Positions 26,554-35,742 of a DNA stretch of 47,549 bases are shown here, piece after piece. Each line of letters starts with the position of its first letter. Position 1 is the stretch's first letter. The position numbers and the translations under genes are program-made. Source of the stretch: Saprospiraceae bacterium (GTDB taxonomy: Bacteria > Bacteroidota > Bacteroidia > Chitinophagales > Saprospiraceae); contig JABDMH010000095.1 in assembly GCA_013001595.1 (NCBI GenBank), positions 1 through 47,549 on the forward strand. Reading direction: 5' to 3'. Below the pieces are notes generated by a model. That model did no database searches. It was not told the origin of the DNA and saw nothing but the letters and a program-made list of their open reading frames with translations.

Positions 26554-27327
26554 ATGAAGAACTTGATTTTTGCTGGACTGCTGCTAGTGGTCCTCACAGC
26601 TTTTGTGCAGCCCGACATCCAAAAGACACTCGATGACATCAATGCCCGCTTTAAGAATGTGGAGGTGAGTCTTGTACATTGGCCGGACGACTTGCAGCCA
26701 AAACTTGGGATGTTGAAAAAGTCTGCCTTCATGGCTTTGCCAAGGAGCGCATCAACTGAAAAACTTCCCCTGCTTATTACCCTGCATGGAGCAGGCGGTA
26801 AGAATTGGACTTTAGCAGAACAGCTGGTACGTTCTGCTAAGGTCAAAGGCCTGTCGCTGGCTGAATTGGCCGGAAAAGAATTAATGGCGATAGAGCCAAA
26901 TTCCTCTGGTGATTGGGATCCCCTGACGCTCAACATCATGTTGGATTATCTGCTTGATCAATATCCGCAGATTGATCCCGATCGAGTTTATGTCATGGGA
27001 CACAGTATGGGGGGTAGGGGGACTTGGGAGTGGATATTGCATGCTCCCCAGCGTTTTGCAGCAGCAGCACCTTGTGGTTTCAGTGAATTGAACCTCGATG
27101 ATGATGTCTCAAAACTGGTCGATCTGCCAGTTTGGGGCATGGTTGGTGCCAATGACGGCAAAAATGTGGCCTCGATCAAAAAAATGATTGAACTGTTGCG
27201 TAAAACAGGAAATCCGAATGTTCAGTATACCGCATTTCCTGATGCCAATCATGCGAAAGGTAACGCGTCGGTCTTCAGTTCCGTGAAATGCATAGAGTGG
27301 ATGCTTACGTTTTCCAAAGATGAATGA
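26554..27327 (+). CDS. Exported carboxylesterase-like alpha/beta hydrolase
   Basis: The ATG at 26554 is preferred because it begins a clean signal peptide (MKNLIFAGLLLVVLTAFVQ); the frame could also start at 26530. The 257-residue product has the feruloyl/acetyl-esterase or PHB-depolymerase-like layout: LLITLHGAGG (oxyanion hole), YVMGHSMGGRGTWEW with the Ser nucleophile, MVGANDGKN with the acid, and DANHAKGN with the catalytic His. It would remove ester groups from glycans or short esters in the periplasm. It lies within the uronate-related block, divergent from GH105 and convergent with the sulfatase, which supports a de-esterifying role on the same polysaccharide; that is inference. Confidence 0.88.
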   Translation: MKNLIFAGLLLVVLTAFVQPDIQKTLDDINARFKNVEVSLVHWPDDLQPKLGMLKKSAFMALPRSASTEKLPLLITLHGAGGKNWTLAEQLVRSAKVKGLSLAELAGKELMAIEPNSSGDWDPLTLNIMLDYLLDQYPQIDPDRVYVMGHSMGGRGTWEWILHAPQRFAAAAPCGFSELNLDDDVSKLVDLPVWGMVGANDGKNVASIKKMIELLRKTGNPNVQYTAFPDANHAKGNASVFSSVKCIEWMLTFSKDE

Positions 27328-27359
27328 CAAAACATATCAATATTTCTAAAGCCCTGAAA

Positions 27360-28895
27360 TCATTGCATGAGCAACCAATCTGGTTTTTCACGGGTATTTT
27401 CAAATGCTTTTTCAGGTTTGTAATGTGGATTCTTTGTAGGAGGATTTACATCTATGTCCAGAAACCACTGATGTAATTTGTCTAAGAGTTCTTGTGATCT
27501 TTCCTTTTCTTTCTCAGCTAGATTCGTGGTTTCTCCGATATCTTCGGAGAGGTTGTACAATTCGATATGCTTACCCATCCGATACGTGTGTCTAGCATCG
27601 ACTCGATCACCGAAGAACTCAATGAGTTTATAGTCACCAATCCGAATGCTGGCACAAGGTGTCAATCCCCAAAGCAAATCATAAAAGGGATAGTACTGAT
27701 AAATGGGCCGTTGCGCTAGATACTTAGTATCTGCACCATTCAATAAGTTAACTAGACTTTCTCCTTCCAAATGACCCTGGCTGGCTGCCCCTGCAATTTC
27801 CATAAAAGTGGGTGCCAAATCAATAATATGTACCGGTGTACTAATTTGCCGGTTTTCTATACCATGGCCGGGCCACCGAATGATCATCGGAACCCTTACT
27901 CCACCTTCGTAAATGGAGCCTTTACCTCCGCGTAATGGGTCGTTCTCATATTCTTTGAGGTTGGCAGCAAATTCAAAACCTTCAGGTGCAGAATAGCTTA
28001 AGTTTTTGATTTCATGTCGTCGATCTATACCTCCATTGTCACTAACAAATACAATTACGGTGTTATTATATTCTCCAATCTCTTTTAGCCCTTCAACTAT
28101 TCGTCCAACGGACCAATCAATGAGTTCGAGCCCGGCAAGATACAGTGCCCGATTTGGACCCTCAGATCCATAGCCCTGTTGTTCATATTTCGCTACCAGA
28201 GAGTCCGGTGCCACCACCTTACCATGAATCATATGATGGGATAGGAAGCAGAACCAAGGAGATTCTTGCTGCTTGTTGATAAAGTCCAAACTCTGTTGGG
28301 TAAGCAGTTGAATGCCTCGATCGGCACCTTTCTTGAAATGCTCGTCTCCCAGTACTTCAGGGGCAAAATCAAAGCCATAATGTGGAGCTGCCGATGACTG
28401 CAGACCCCGATAATGTCCGTCTTGGTTAGTCGTGAGATGCCACTTACCGAATATACCGGTCTTATAGCCTGCTTTTTGCAGCCCTTTTGCAACAGTAAAT
28501 GAAGCTCGAGGAAATTGCTCTCTAAAGGCCGATTCAGCCATGGTCGCCCAAGGATAGCCATACCAGCCGATGACATGCCACATTTTATGGCTGGTAGTAT
28601 ATTGACCTGTAAGAAAGGATGCGCGAGTAGGGGTGCACTGAGATGTCACGTAGGCATCTGTAAAGAGCACACCTTCGCTTGCCAATTGATCGAGATGGGG
28701 CGTCTGAACAATATTACCGCCATATGAACCAAGTGTTGGATAGCCCTGGTCATCTGTTAGAATCACCAAGATATTTGGCAGCGCCGTCCCTTTCTGCGAG
28801 GAGTGCTCATTTGCTGTGCATGACCATGAACCGATAAGGACAAATAAGAGGAAAGGTTTGATCGTCCATTCAAATCTTATAGGGTTGACTCGCAT
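27360..28895 (-). CDS. Type I (formylglycine) sulfatase lipoprotein
   Basis: 511 residues with lipobox SWSC (Cys26). Alkaline-phosphatase-like sulfatase fold: NILVILTDDQGYPTLGSYGG with metal-binding Asp pair, QCTPTRASFLTGQ with Cys87 as the residue that would be converted to formylglycine (C-x-P-x-R), GIFGKWHLT with substrate Lys/His, VIFVSDNGG with metal Asp/Asn, and KGSIYEGGVRVPMIIRWPG. The C-terminal subdomain includes YQYYPFYDLLWGLTP. It would remove sulfate from a polysaccharide in the periplasm or at the surface. No maturation enzyme gene lies in the window. It lies 76 bases downstream of the amidohydrolase gene on the same strand, so the two may be co-transcribed. The sulfated substrate is unknown. 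Confidence 0.94.
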   Translation of the reverse strand: MRVNPIRFEWTIKPFLLFVLIGSWSCTANEHSSQKGTALPNILVILTDDQGYPTLGSYGGNIVQTPHLDQLASEGVLFTDAYVTSQCTPTRASFLTGQYTTSHKMWHVIGWYGYPWATMAESAFREQFPRASFTVAKGLQKAGYKTGIFGKWHLTTNQDGHYRGLQSSAAPHYGFDFAPEVLGDEHFKKGADRGIQLLTQQSLDFINKQQESPWFCFLSHHMIHGKVVAPDSLVAKYEQQGYGSEGPNRALYLAGLELIDWSVGRIVEGLKEIGEYNNTVIVFVSDNGGIDRRHEIKNLSYSAPEGFEFAANLKEYENDPLRGGKGSIYEGGVRVPMIIRWPGHGIENRQISTPVHIIDLAPTFMEIAGAASQGHLEGESLVNLLNGADTKYLAQRPIYQYYPFYDLLWGLTPCASIRIGDYKLIEFFGDRVDARHTYRMGKHIELYNLSEDIGETTNLAEKEKERSQELLDKLHQWFLDIDVNPPTKNPHYKPEKAFENTREKPDWLLMQ

Positions 28896-28971
28896 GGATC
28901 CAAGATACAGATATCGATCCGATCATCAATGGCTGCTCATGGCTCTTCGAATGAACGGTTTGTAGGAATCT

Positions 28972-29988
28972 TTATTTCTGATCGAGGAACCGCTGATAGT
29001 GGCAAATGATAAATTTTGCAAAATTTCCGCCGAGGTAATTGTTGACGTCTTGCTGATGGAAAAGGTCAGGATTTGCTTTGAGTCTAAGATCAGTATGATG
29101 GGCACCATTCATTAACCCTTGAAACATTCGCTCGTACCCTCCAAAATTCCAGGATTGTCGACCATAGGGTGCATCGCTTCCGCAGAATAGACTGCTCTTG
29201 TAAGGCGCTCCAGCAATTTGGTAGGCAATCAGATCACTCTCGATGTGTGTTTCACGTTTGGCACTAAATATGAATTTAATGTTGGGCATGCGTAAACCAA
29301 GATCCCTTGATTTTTGGTAGGTTTCTTCAGCTTGTAGATATCCCGCACCACCACCGCCCATATGCACTGCCAGCAAGGGCACATCAGGATTCAGAGTAGC
29401 TATTTTTTCAAGGTCTTCGGCAGTGGTATAAATGGTGTCAGACCCATAGTGAAAGGCGGGTATGCCCCCCAAGGAGACTATTTCATTGACACATGTCATC
29501 ACATCCTTACTATACATGGGATAGGCATTCTGTGCCGGATTCATCTTAATGATAAAAAATCCAAATTCTTTCATCAGGATGTGGATGAGCTTTATGGCAT
29601 TCGCCAATCCCAATGCTTTTGGATCTGTCCATCCAGCGGGGATAAATTTCATGGGATGCGATATAAAAGAGTCTAGAATATATCGATTTGCTTGTAGTAA
29701 TTTTTGATAGTTGCCTTCTTGATTGTTTTGCTCATACACAGTTGCAGCTGGATTTTGCCAGATCAGAGACATGTCGATGCCCGCCATGCTCATTTCTGTC
29801 AGCAGGTCTTCGGCAGAAATGGGTCTTCCATGATAATAGTTAGACGTGGAATCGTACTTCTGTCGTTGTTGCTCCGAGAGTGATGTCAGATCGGTAATGT
29901 GTGTATCCGCATCTATGATAAGATGGTCTTTACCTCGGCTCAGAAAAGAAAGCAGTTTTACAATGCTGGAAAGAATACTATCGTCCAT
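28972..29988 (-). CDS. Amidohydrolase-family (TIM barrel) protein
   Basis: 338 residues, no signal, cytosolic. Amidohydrolase_2-type features: IIDADTHITDL at the start, which gives only one His of the usual HxH pair (DxH), then FFIIKMNPAQ, GIPAFHYGSDTIY with a barrel His, LLAVHMGGGGAGYL with a second His, and LFCGSDAPYGRQSW with the terminal Asp. Enzymes of this group decarboxylate or hydrolyse aromatic acids or lactones. Which reaction is carried out here cannot be told. It is the likely first gene of a unit with the sulfatase. Its long upstream gap contains nothing recognisable apart from the T9SS-tail remnant further on. Confidence 0.82.
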   Translation of the reverse strand: MDDSILSSIVKLLSFLSRGKDHLIIDADTHITDLTSLSEQQRQKYDSTSNYYHGRPISAEDLLTEMSMAGIDMSLIWQNPAATVYEQNNQEGNYQKLLQANRYILDSFISHPMKFIPAGWTDPKALGLANAIKLIHILMKEFGFFIIKMNPAQNAYPMYSKDVMTCVNEIVSLGGIPAFHYGSDTIYTTAEDLEKIATLNPDVPLLAVHMGGGGAGYLQAEETYQKSRDLGLRMPNIKFIFSAKRETHIESDLIAYQIAGAPYKSSLFCGSDAPYGRQSWNFGGYERMFQGLMNGAHHTDLRLKANPDLFHQQDVNNYLGGNFAKFIICHYQRFLDQK

Positions 29989-30217
29989 TTCTATTCATCG
30001 ACTTCGTGAGGTCCAAATTTATCTACTCAAGTACTTTACTAGTAAATGTAAGCAAAGCCTCCACGAATGATTGTATGATCAAGTAATTAGGTGGTGATGT
30101 GATTGTTTGGCTAATGTGTCAAAAGGGTAGGGTTGATATCTGGTGGTCTACTGTGTTCTGAAACTCATACCACCATTATCCTCGTAAAACAAGATTTTGG
30201 GGATGGTTCTATAATTT

Positions 30218-30844
30218 TCAGGAGACGAACTGATTGGATTCGGATTTGCGTTTCACATTTAGGATGTATGATCCTGCGGGTAGATGGCCAATTTGGATTT
30301 CTTTAGTTTGGTTTAGTTTCCGTTTGGTAACTAGATTGCCAGACAAGTCGAGAATCTGATATGTCAGATCTACCTCATCAACCTTCTCGATTTGCAAAGA
30401 GACTAGGTCACCTGTAGGATTGGGATAAATGATCATTTTATGTTTTGGAATACCGTGCAAATTTCCTGTCTTTTCGTCTAACTGATTTGTATTAATGCTA
30501 TACTTAGAAATAAACCGCTGTTTGACATTCGAATCGATATGATTTTTTGGATCTATACTTATTTTGTTTTGTGGTGAGAAACGAAAATCATCATTCGGTG
30601 GCTTGTGGGTTTCGTTTTTCAAGCCATTATGATTTATTTCGAGAGGTTCACTAGTGTTTGAAGTTCTATGGAAGTCCAACTTGTATCTTCTCGACATGCC
30701 ATTTATGTTTGCTTGAACACACAAATAATCCTTTCCAACATGGAAGATATAGGGAAAAGATCCTTCAAAATTTGGGTCGACATCAATGGTTGTCATCTTA
30801 GCGTTTTCAAAAATCCACAAAAGACAACGAGGGTATTTGGTGGT
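30218..30844 (-). pseudogene. 5'-truncated remnant of a T9SS-secreted protein
   Basis: The frame runs from just after a stop codon (complement of 30845-30847) and has no proper start: the only options are a TTG at 30820 or an internal ATG at 30796, and neither gives a signal peptide. The C-terminal ~75 residues are a T9SS type A sorting tail (MIIYPNPTGDLVSLQIE, QILDLSGNLVTK, LPAGSYILNV). The N-terminal part (SFPYIFHVGKDYLCVQANING) resembles the end of a beta-propeller. A sorting tail without a signal peptide could not be secreted, so this is most likely the 3' remainder of a lost surface protein gene. Confidence 0.65.
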
Positions 30845-31120
30845 TTACATGATTATCTACTCGATAGACTGATCTAAGGTCACAACATTTATGGAAATAA
30901 CCGATTCGGTAGGGTCCATATTGCTACTGGTCAAATTAGCATTAGGCTCAAGAACAAAGCTGATTCTAATCATTGATTAAAATCAAGAAATGAACCAATT
31001 TGCGTGCAAGGATTATTTCAATAGCAGGTATTATGATCTTCCGCAAAAGTTGAGTGAGAGATAATTATCTGGATCCAATCTTTTGGCAGAGAATATGTAA
31101 GAAAATTTAAAGATATCATA

Positions 31121-31978
31121 ATGGAAACCAGTAGTCCCGAAATATCTGATGTTAAGTCGGTGTTTTTGCAATGTGGTACGTGCGCTCAGACATTTGGACA
31201 TCTTTTAAATCGAGAGTTTGGTAATTCTAATGCGGCAAGTGAGCAAGCCCTAGATCCATTGGCAGGTGGTGTTGCGAATTATGGATATCAATGCGGAATG
31301 CTTTGGGGCTCTGCACTAGCCATTGGAAGGGAGGCTTATCGCCGATATCCAAACGAAAAAGATGCCCTATTAGCAGCGGTTTCAGCAACTCAGCATGTAG
31401 TCGAATCTTTTATGCAAAGGACAAAGACGCTGAATTGTAAAGCAATCATTGGTCATAATTTAAGAAGTGTTTTTGGATTGGCCATTTATATGGCCAAAAC
31501 TATGCGTAAGGGTATCAAAAATAGCCAATGCTTCAACCTGGCGGAGGACTGGGCTCCTCAGGCTATGAAGGCTGCTGTAATAGGATTAGACCAGGAGGGT
31601 GCTGGCTTGGCATATACACCAACGAGCTGTGCATCAGAGGTGGTTAAAAAAATGGGCGGATCAGATGAAGAGGCTCTGTCAGTAGCTGGCTTTGCAGGCG
31701 GATTGGGTTTATCTGGGGAAGCATGCGGCGCCTTAGGAGCAGCGTTATGGTTTCGCACACTTACCTGGTGCAGGGAGCATCCAGGTGAAAAAGCACCCAT
31801 GTTCAATCCTCCGATTCCGAAAAAGCTTATCAAGGTGTTTTTACGAGAGACCAATTCATGCATGACGTGTAAGGAGATTACTGCTTGTCAGTTTCAAAGC
31901 CTTGAGGAGCACACAGCACATGTAGCAACTGGTGGTTGCCAAAAGCTCTTAGAATTGCTCGCTAGTACGGAGATTTGA
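31121..31978 (+). CDS. C_GCAxxG_C_C family putative redox protein
   Basis: 285 residues, cytosolic, ATG start. The N-terminal half has a Cys pair FLQCGTCAQTF (Cys18/Cys21) and the family-type segment NYGYQCGMLWGSALAIG (Cys58). Further Cys occur in the C-terminal third (SGEACGALGAALW, SCMTCKEITACQF and GGCQKLL). Small alanine/glycine-rich helices between them fit the C_GCxxG_C_C family, whose members are usually ~150 residues; the extra length suggests a duplicated domain. The chemistry of the family is not established; metal or redox cofactor binding by the Cys is presumed. It is a single gene with no obvious partner. Confidence 0.75.
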   Translation: METSSPEISDVKSVFLQCGTCAQTFGHLLNREFGNSNAASEQALDPLAGGVANYGYQCGMLWGSALAIGREAYRRYPNEKDALLAAVSATQHVVESFMQRTKTLNCKAIIGHNLRSVFGLAIYMAKTMRKGIKNSQCFNLAEDWAPQAMKAAVIGLDQEGAGLAYTPTSCASEVVKKMGGSDEEALSVAGFAGGLGLSGEACGALGAALWFRTLTWCREHPGEKAPMFNPPIPKKLIKVFLRETNSCMTCKEITACQFQSLEEHTAHVATGGCQKLLELLASTEI

Positions 31979-32128
31979 TTAGTATCGAATCCACTGATGA
32001 TGACACAGGAAAATTTCGCTATACCGAGATAAAATCTTTTACATTGACCCTGAAGCTCTTGTTTTGATGAGTACTAGGCAATGATACTAGTTTATATCTT
32101 TTAAAAAAGCACCTAGCACTAGATTTGC

Positions 32129-32650
32129 TCAAATAGTTGATTGCAACATATTCGATTGAATTTGCCTAACACGACTGATTATCGGTTCAATGCTAGCATG
32201 ATCCATGAAGTCAAATCCACGGAGTTCTTCTTTGCTGGCTTCTGCATCCTTATTCATTAATCCACCAATCTTTAGCATCAGCCAGTCGTACCAGGTGAGT
32301 TCTGCAGGGCTTTGCCTTCCCCTTAGCGCAATGTGATGCATTTCAGATATCAATTCCTTCGGAAGACTATCGGCAATCCATCCATCAAGTTTTGGTCCTG
32401 CCGGTGCCCCGGAAACCGTGAAAAATACAATCGGCTTTCCTAGAATTCCAGACAAATTTTTCGCAATCCACTTATGATTCAGCACTTTATAATAGATGAT
32501 GGGGCTACCTAGAATCAAATAGTCAAACTTAGAAGGATGAGCGGAGCGATCTTTCATGTTAAACATGGGCAAACCCGTGGATTCACTGATCCAATTGGCA
32601 TATTGTTCTGTGCTGCCATATTTGCTGGTGAAGAAAATTGCTCCGTTCAT
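32129..32650 (-). CDS. Flavodoxin-domain protein
   Basis: 173 residues, cytosolic. It begins with a flavodoxin FMN phosphate loop (FFTSKYGSTEQYANWI), then DYLILGSPIIYYKVL and PIVFFTVSGAP as the isoalloxazine-side loops, similar to the HemG-like flavodoxin_5 group. A helical C-terminal part includes LTWYDWLMLKIGGLM. It probably binds FMN and moves electrons, or acts as a menaquinone-dependent oxidoreductase. A decayed copy of its 5' and middle portion is present 6 kb away at 38634-38772, with a 129-base internal deletion and a lost start codon. Confidence 0.86.
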   Translation of the reverse strand: MNGAIFFTSKYGSTEQYANWISESTGLPMFNMKDRSAHPSKFDYLILGSPIIYYKVLNHKWIAKNLSGILGKPIVFFTVSGAPAGPKLDGWIADSLPKELISEMHHIALRGRQSPAELTWYDWLMLKIGGLMNKDAEASKEELRGFDFMDHASIEPIISRVRQIQSNMLQSTI

Positions 32651-32998
32651 CTTTCCCTCTTTTTAGGTTTTAAAAGGATGTTTATGCACTTAATGTCAGG
32701 GTAACCCACCATCGATAAAAGACACATAATTAATCCAAGAACTAGTACGCGGTAATAAATTTCTTGCAATTGTGAATTGGAAGGAATGACGCTGATGGGT
32801 AGGCAATATGAGGTTTGTCATGGTCTTCTCATTCACGATCTCAGTACGGCCTCCTATGCATCAGAAATACTGCAACTGGCATACATCTAAGCGGTGAGAA
32901 ACCTTTGTCCTCCTTCGTCTCCACAATCTGATATAAGTCATTGCTGATGTGCTTTCGTTCCGCTAATTTGCGGTGGTAGTTTTCTAAAACCCGGGAGC
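32651..32998. other. Intergenic region with no recognised feature
   Basis: 348 bases between the divergent flavodoxin and SRPBCC genes. No reading frame, hairpin or repeat that I can support. Confidence 0.5.
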
Positions 32999-33634
32999 AT
33001 GCGGATCAACCAGAAAGATATGGAGACGAGGGCAAGTGTGGAGTTTCCGGGCAAAGATATTATCCCGAATCCTCTATTGGAAGTGTACTATGAAATTGAT
33101 GTGCAGTCGACGGCAGCTGCGGTTTGGCCTTGGATCAAACAGTTGGGTTATCATCGAGGAGGCTGGTATATAGATACCAAGTGGGATAAGTATATTCAGA
33201 AGTATTTCTGGCCACTGGTTGTGCCCAAGAACGCTCGTGGCTTCTATAAGCCTCCTGCGGACAAGATTCTACCAGAATATCAAAATCTGACTGCTGGTGA
33301 TCTTATTCCCGATGGACCTCCAAATTCTGCTTATTACCAAGTTGTGGATATAAAGGAAAACCAATTACTTGTTCTCCATGCCACTTCGCATTTTAAGTAT
33401 ATGGCTCCAAACTTTATGTACAAAACAAGATTTGCACCCAAAGGCCAATTTTGTTGGGCATTTTTACTTCAGCAACAAAACAAAGATGTGGTCAGACTGA
33501 CAAGTTGGTTGCAAGCTGAAGCTTATCCAGAGCTGATGTTCCGCCTCCTCAAACCTTTCTTCAAACTGGTCGACCGTCTACATCAGCAACAGATACTAGT
33601 TGGCATAAAGAGACGAGTAGAGAAAAATACTTGA
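32999..33634 (+). CDS. SRPBCC (START/Bet v1-like) domain protein
   Basis: 211 residues, cytosolic. The recognisable signature is AAAVWPWIKQLGYHRGGWYIDTKWD (split here around residues 37-60: AVWPWIKQLG then GGWYIDTKWD), typical of SRPBCC-family proteins. It is followed by LTAGDLIPDGPPNSAYYQVVDI, LLVLHATSHF and WAFLLQQ strands and a long C-terminal helix (LLKPFFKLVDRLHQQQ). Such proteins bind hydrophobic ligands; the role is unknown. An alternative ATG is at residue 8. It lies convergent with the beta-lactamase-family remnant. Confidence 0.8.
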   Translation: MRINQKDMETRASVEFPGKDIIPNPLLEVYYEIDVQSTAAAVWPWIKQLGYHRGGWYIDTKWDKYIQKYFWPLVVPKNARGFYKPPADKILPEYQNLTAGDLIPDGPPNSAYYQVVDIKENQLLVLHATSHFKYMAPNFMYKTRFAPKGQFCWAFLLQQQNKDVVRLTSWLQAEAYPELMFRLLKPFFKLVDRLHQQQILVGIKRRVEKNT

Positions 33635-33647
33635 TCTCGATTATGAG

Positions 33648-34000
33648 TCATCGAATAGTCAAGGCCAGCTCCACATTGTCCTTCCCTTGAAAGTAGTCAG
33701 GAATAGCGGAAGTGTGCACCAAGAGTTGACGAACGGTTATCTGTTGAAAATGATCTTGCCATTCCATTTGAATAGGCCCCGAAGAATTGTATCATCAAGA
33801 AGTCCAGCTATTTGAGGATCCTGGGGCAAAGAATCCTTTGATACATCAATAAGGACAAGCAGTGTATCAAATAACTTGGTCGTACTGGCTATGCAATACT
33901 GACTTCCCACCGCCATATCTCCACTGGCTCCACACCAAAGTTCATCATTACAAGAAATGCAGAATGAAGGTGCCAAAACCTCTTGCCGGTCTACAGCCAC
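33648..34000 (-). pseudogene. Beta-lactamase-family serine hydrolase remnant, frameshifted
   Basis: The first frame (87 codons from a GTG at 34000) contains CIASTTKLFDTLLVLI, the S-x-x-K active-site strand-helix of class C-like beta-lactamases, followed by the usual lid segment (AGLLDDTILRGL). It hits a stop at 33737-33739 just where the family continues. Shifting frame there recovers ITVRQLLVHTSAIPDYF, the next conserved block, to a stop at 33648-33650. N-terminal signal and the C-terminal two thirds are missing. The fragment is therefore a broken remnant. An intact gene of the same superfamily lies at 44617, though not closely alike. Confidence 0.8.
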
Positions 34001-34038
34001 CGTGATAATATCTTACAGTTCATCCCTTGGCCAATTAT

Positions 34039-35049
34039 CTATTCGACTTCATTTTTCCGGTTGAGTTTAGACGAGCCAATTTCTGATGGGATTATGCTGA
34101 CTACCACATTTCCCCGTTTGTGACCACCCTCCACATATCTATGCGCTGCAACGATTTGATCTAAAGGGTAAATTCTATCGATAACAGGTTTGAGTTTGCC
34201 TGCAATGACCAGGTCTCGGAGAAAGACCAAATCCTCCCGACGCTCGTGTGCTACTCCACCTACTATCTTTCTGCCGCTAGTAATGTTGGCAATGAGCCCA
34301 TTAATTATTCTATGAAAATTGATAGCCACGCTCTGTAAATAGTAGCCACCTTTCTTCAAGGAACGGATACTGCCCCAAAACGGACTCTTTCCCTGGGTGT
34401 CAAATATGATGTCGTAAATCATTCCATTTTTTGTGAAATCCTGTTGCGTATAGTCGATGACATGATCTGCTCCAAGAGATCGAACGAGTTTAGCATTTCC
34501 ACCACTACATACAGCAGTAACTTCTGCACCGAAGTACTTGGCAAGTTGCACAGCAGATGTGCCGAGGCTTCCGGAAGCTCCATAAATTAACAGATGATCA
34601 CCCTTCTGGATCCTTCCTTTTCTAAGAAAATGTAAGGCCGTGTGCCCACCAAAAAACACAACCGCTGCCTCTTGGAAGCTTAAGCTATCTGGCTTAATGG
34701 CCAGCACGCCATCACTGGGTATACAGATGTATTCTGCATAAGTGCCCCCGTACGAGTTGGTTGATCCCATCACATCGTCCCCTACACGGAATTGGGTGAC
34801 CTTCTTGCCGATGGCTTCAATTACTCCTGCTATCTCCATGCCCAGGATGGGTTGCTTTGGCGAGATCAATCCGTTCATCAACCGGGCAAGAATCGGTGGT
34901 TCAGGCTTGCGCAAACGGACATCACCAGAGCAGACTGCAGTGGCTTGCATTCTAATAAGTACCTCGTTGTCCTTTGGTTTAGGCTTTTCGATTTCTTTGA
35001 TCTGAAGAACCTCAGGTGGACCATAGTGTTTGTAAGTGGCTGCTTTCAT
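34039..35049 (-). CDS. Zinc-free-type medium-chain dehydrogenase/quinone oxidoreductase
   Basis: 336 residues of the MDR (alcohol dehydrogenase) superfamily, cytosolic. N-terminal GroES-like domain: YKHYGPPEVLQIKEI, VLIRMQATAVCSGDVRLRK, LGMEIAGVIEAIGKKVTQFRVGDDVMG. The nucleotide-binding fold has LIYGASGSLGTSAVQLAKYFGAEVTAVC, a GASGSLGTS loop that fits NADPH. The end (LVIAGKLKPVIDRIYPLDQIVAAHRYVEGGHKRGNVVVSI) is the family standard. Structural zinc Cys cluster is absent, as in quinone oxidoreductases. It would reduce an enone, quinone or aldehyde. Single gene. Confidence 0.93.
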   Translation of the reverse strand: MKAATYKHYGPPEVLQIKEIEKPKPKDNEVLIRMQATAVCSGDVRLRKPEPPILARLMNGLISPKQPILGMEIAGVIEAIGKKVTQFRVGDDVMGSTNSYGGTYAEYICIPSDGVLAIKPDSLSFQEAAVVFFGGHTALHFLRKGRIQKGDHLLIYGASGSLGTSAVQLAKYFGAEVTAVCSGGNAKLVRSLGADHVIDYTQQDFTKNGMIYDIIFDTQGKSPFWGSIRSLKKGGYYLQSVAINFHRIINGLIANITSGRKIVGGVAHERREDLVFLRDLVIAGKLKPVIDRIYPLDQIVAAHRYVEGGHKRGNVVVSIIPSEIGSSKLNRKNEVE

Positions 35050-35370
35050 TACTGTGTTTTATTACACATAATACTATCGTGGTCGATCTGATCACATAAC
35101 CTGTGGAATACATTTTTTTGCAAAGACTTCTCTTTCAATTGAACATCATCCGGAAGTGATTTTGCAAAACTGTAAGTACTTACTGACATCAATATTTAAT
35201 GAGTCCGAAAATTCATTGCTGCCAATGTAGAATTAAATCCCTTCACCCTTACTGACATTTATCAGTCTTTACCAAAAAAGCAGCGACCCAATTCGCTGAA
35301 ACTGACCAACGTCATATGAAGTGTTAACCTTCTTTTGTCCATTTGCCGTTGTACTGATAAACCTAGTATT
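35050..35370. other. Intergenic region with no recognised feature
   Basis: 321 bases between the divergent MDR dehydrogenase and DUF6567 genes. I see no gene or secure promoter; a frame starting at a non-ATG codon at 35335 is just the upstream extension of the lipoprotein gene. Confidence 0.5.
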
Positions 35371-35742
35371 ATGAAAAATCCAATCGTCCAAGTCATGATG
35401 CTCGCATCCTGCTTTTATCTGAGTTCTTGCGGAATCAATCATGCCCTTATCGTCAATGACAATCAGATCTCCACGCAGGTGCAGCTTAACACAAACAACT
35501 TTGAAGTTGTACAAAAAGTGAAGGGGAGTGCCGATGTGGAATATATTCTGACAATAGGTGGGGTCAATCGTAAGCAACTGTACGAAAATGCATACGCAAA
35601 CATGCTCACCAATGCTGACCTAATGAATGGATCTAAAGCCATAGTTAATGTGCTGACAGAAGAACATCTAGGGGGATTTCCACCTTTTTATTATAGAAGA
35701 ACCATTACGGTGAGTGCGCATGTCATAGAATTCACGAGATGA
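35371..35742 (+). CDS. Small DUF6567-type lipoprotein
   Basis: The ATG at 35371 is chosen because it starts a good lipoprotein signal (MKNPIVQVMMLASCFYLSSC, lipobox LSSC). The mature ~100 residues match the DUF6567 pattern: GINHALIVNDN, STQVQLNTNNFEVVQKVKG, a TIGGVNRKQLYENAYANMLTNADL helix, SKAIVNVLTEEH and the closing TVSAHVIEF strand. Function is unknown; such proteins are common in Bacteroidota genomes and stand alone. The region downstream (35743-36511) lacks intact genes. Confidence 0.85.
   Translation: MKNPIVQVMMLASCFYLSSCGINHALIVNDNQISTQVQLNTNNFEVVQKVKGSADVEYILTIGGVNRKQLYENAYANMLTNADLMNGSKAIVNVLTEEHLGGFPPFYYRRTITVSAHVIEFTR

Noticed and set aside
29846-30070. Plus-strand frame of 74 codons opposite the amidohydrolase start
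   Set aside because: Mostly antisense to a well-supported gene, with Cys/Arg-rich composition unlike a real protein.
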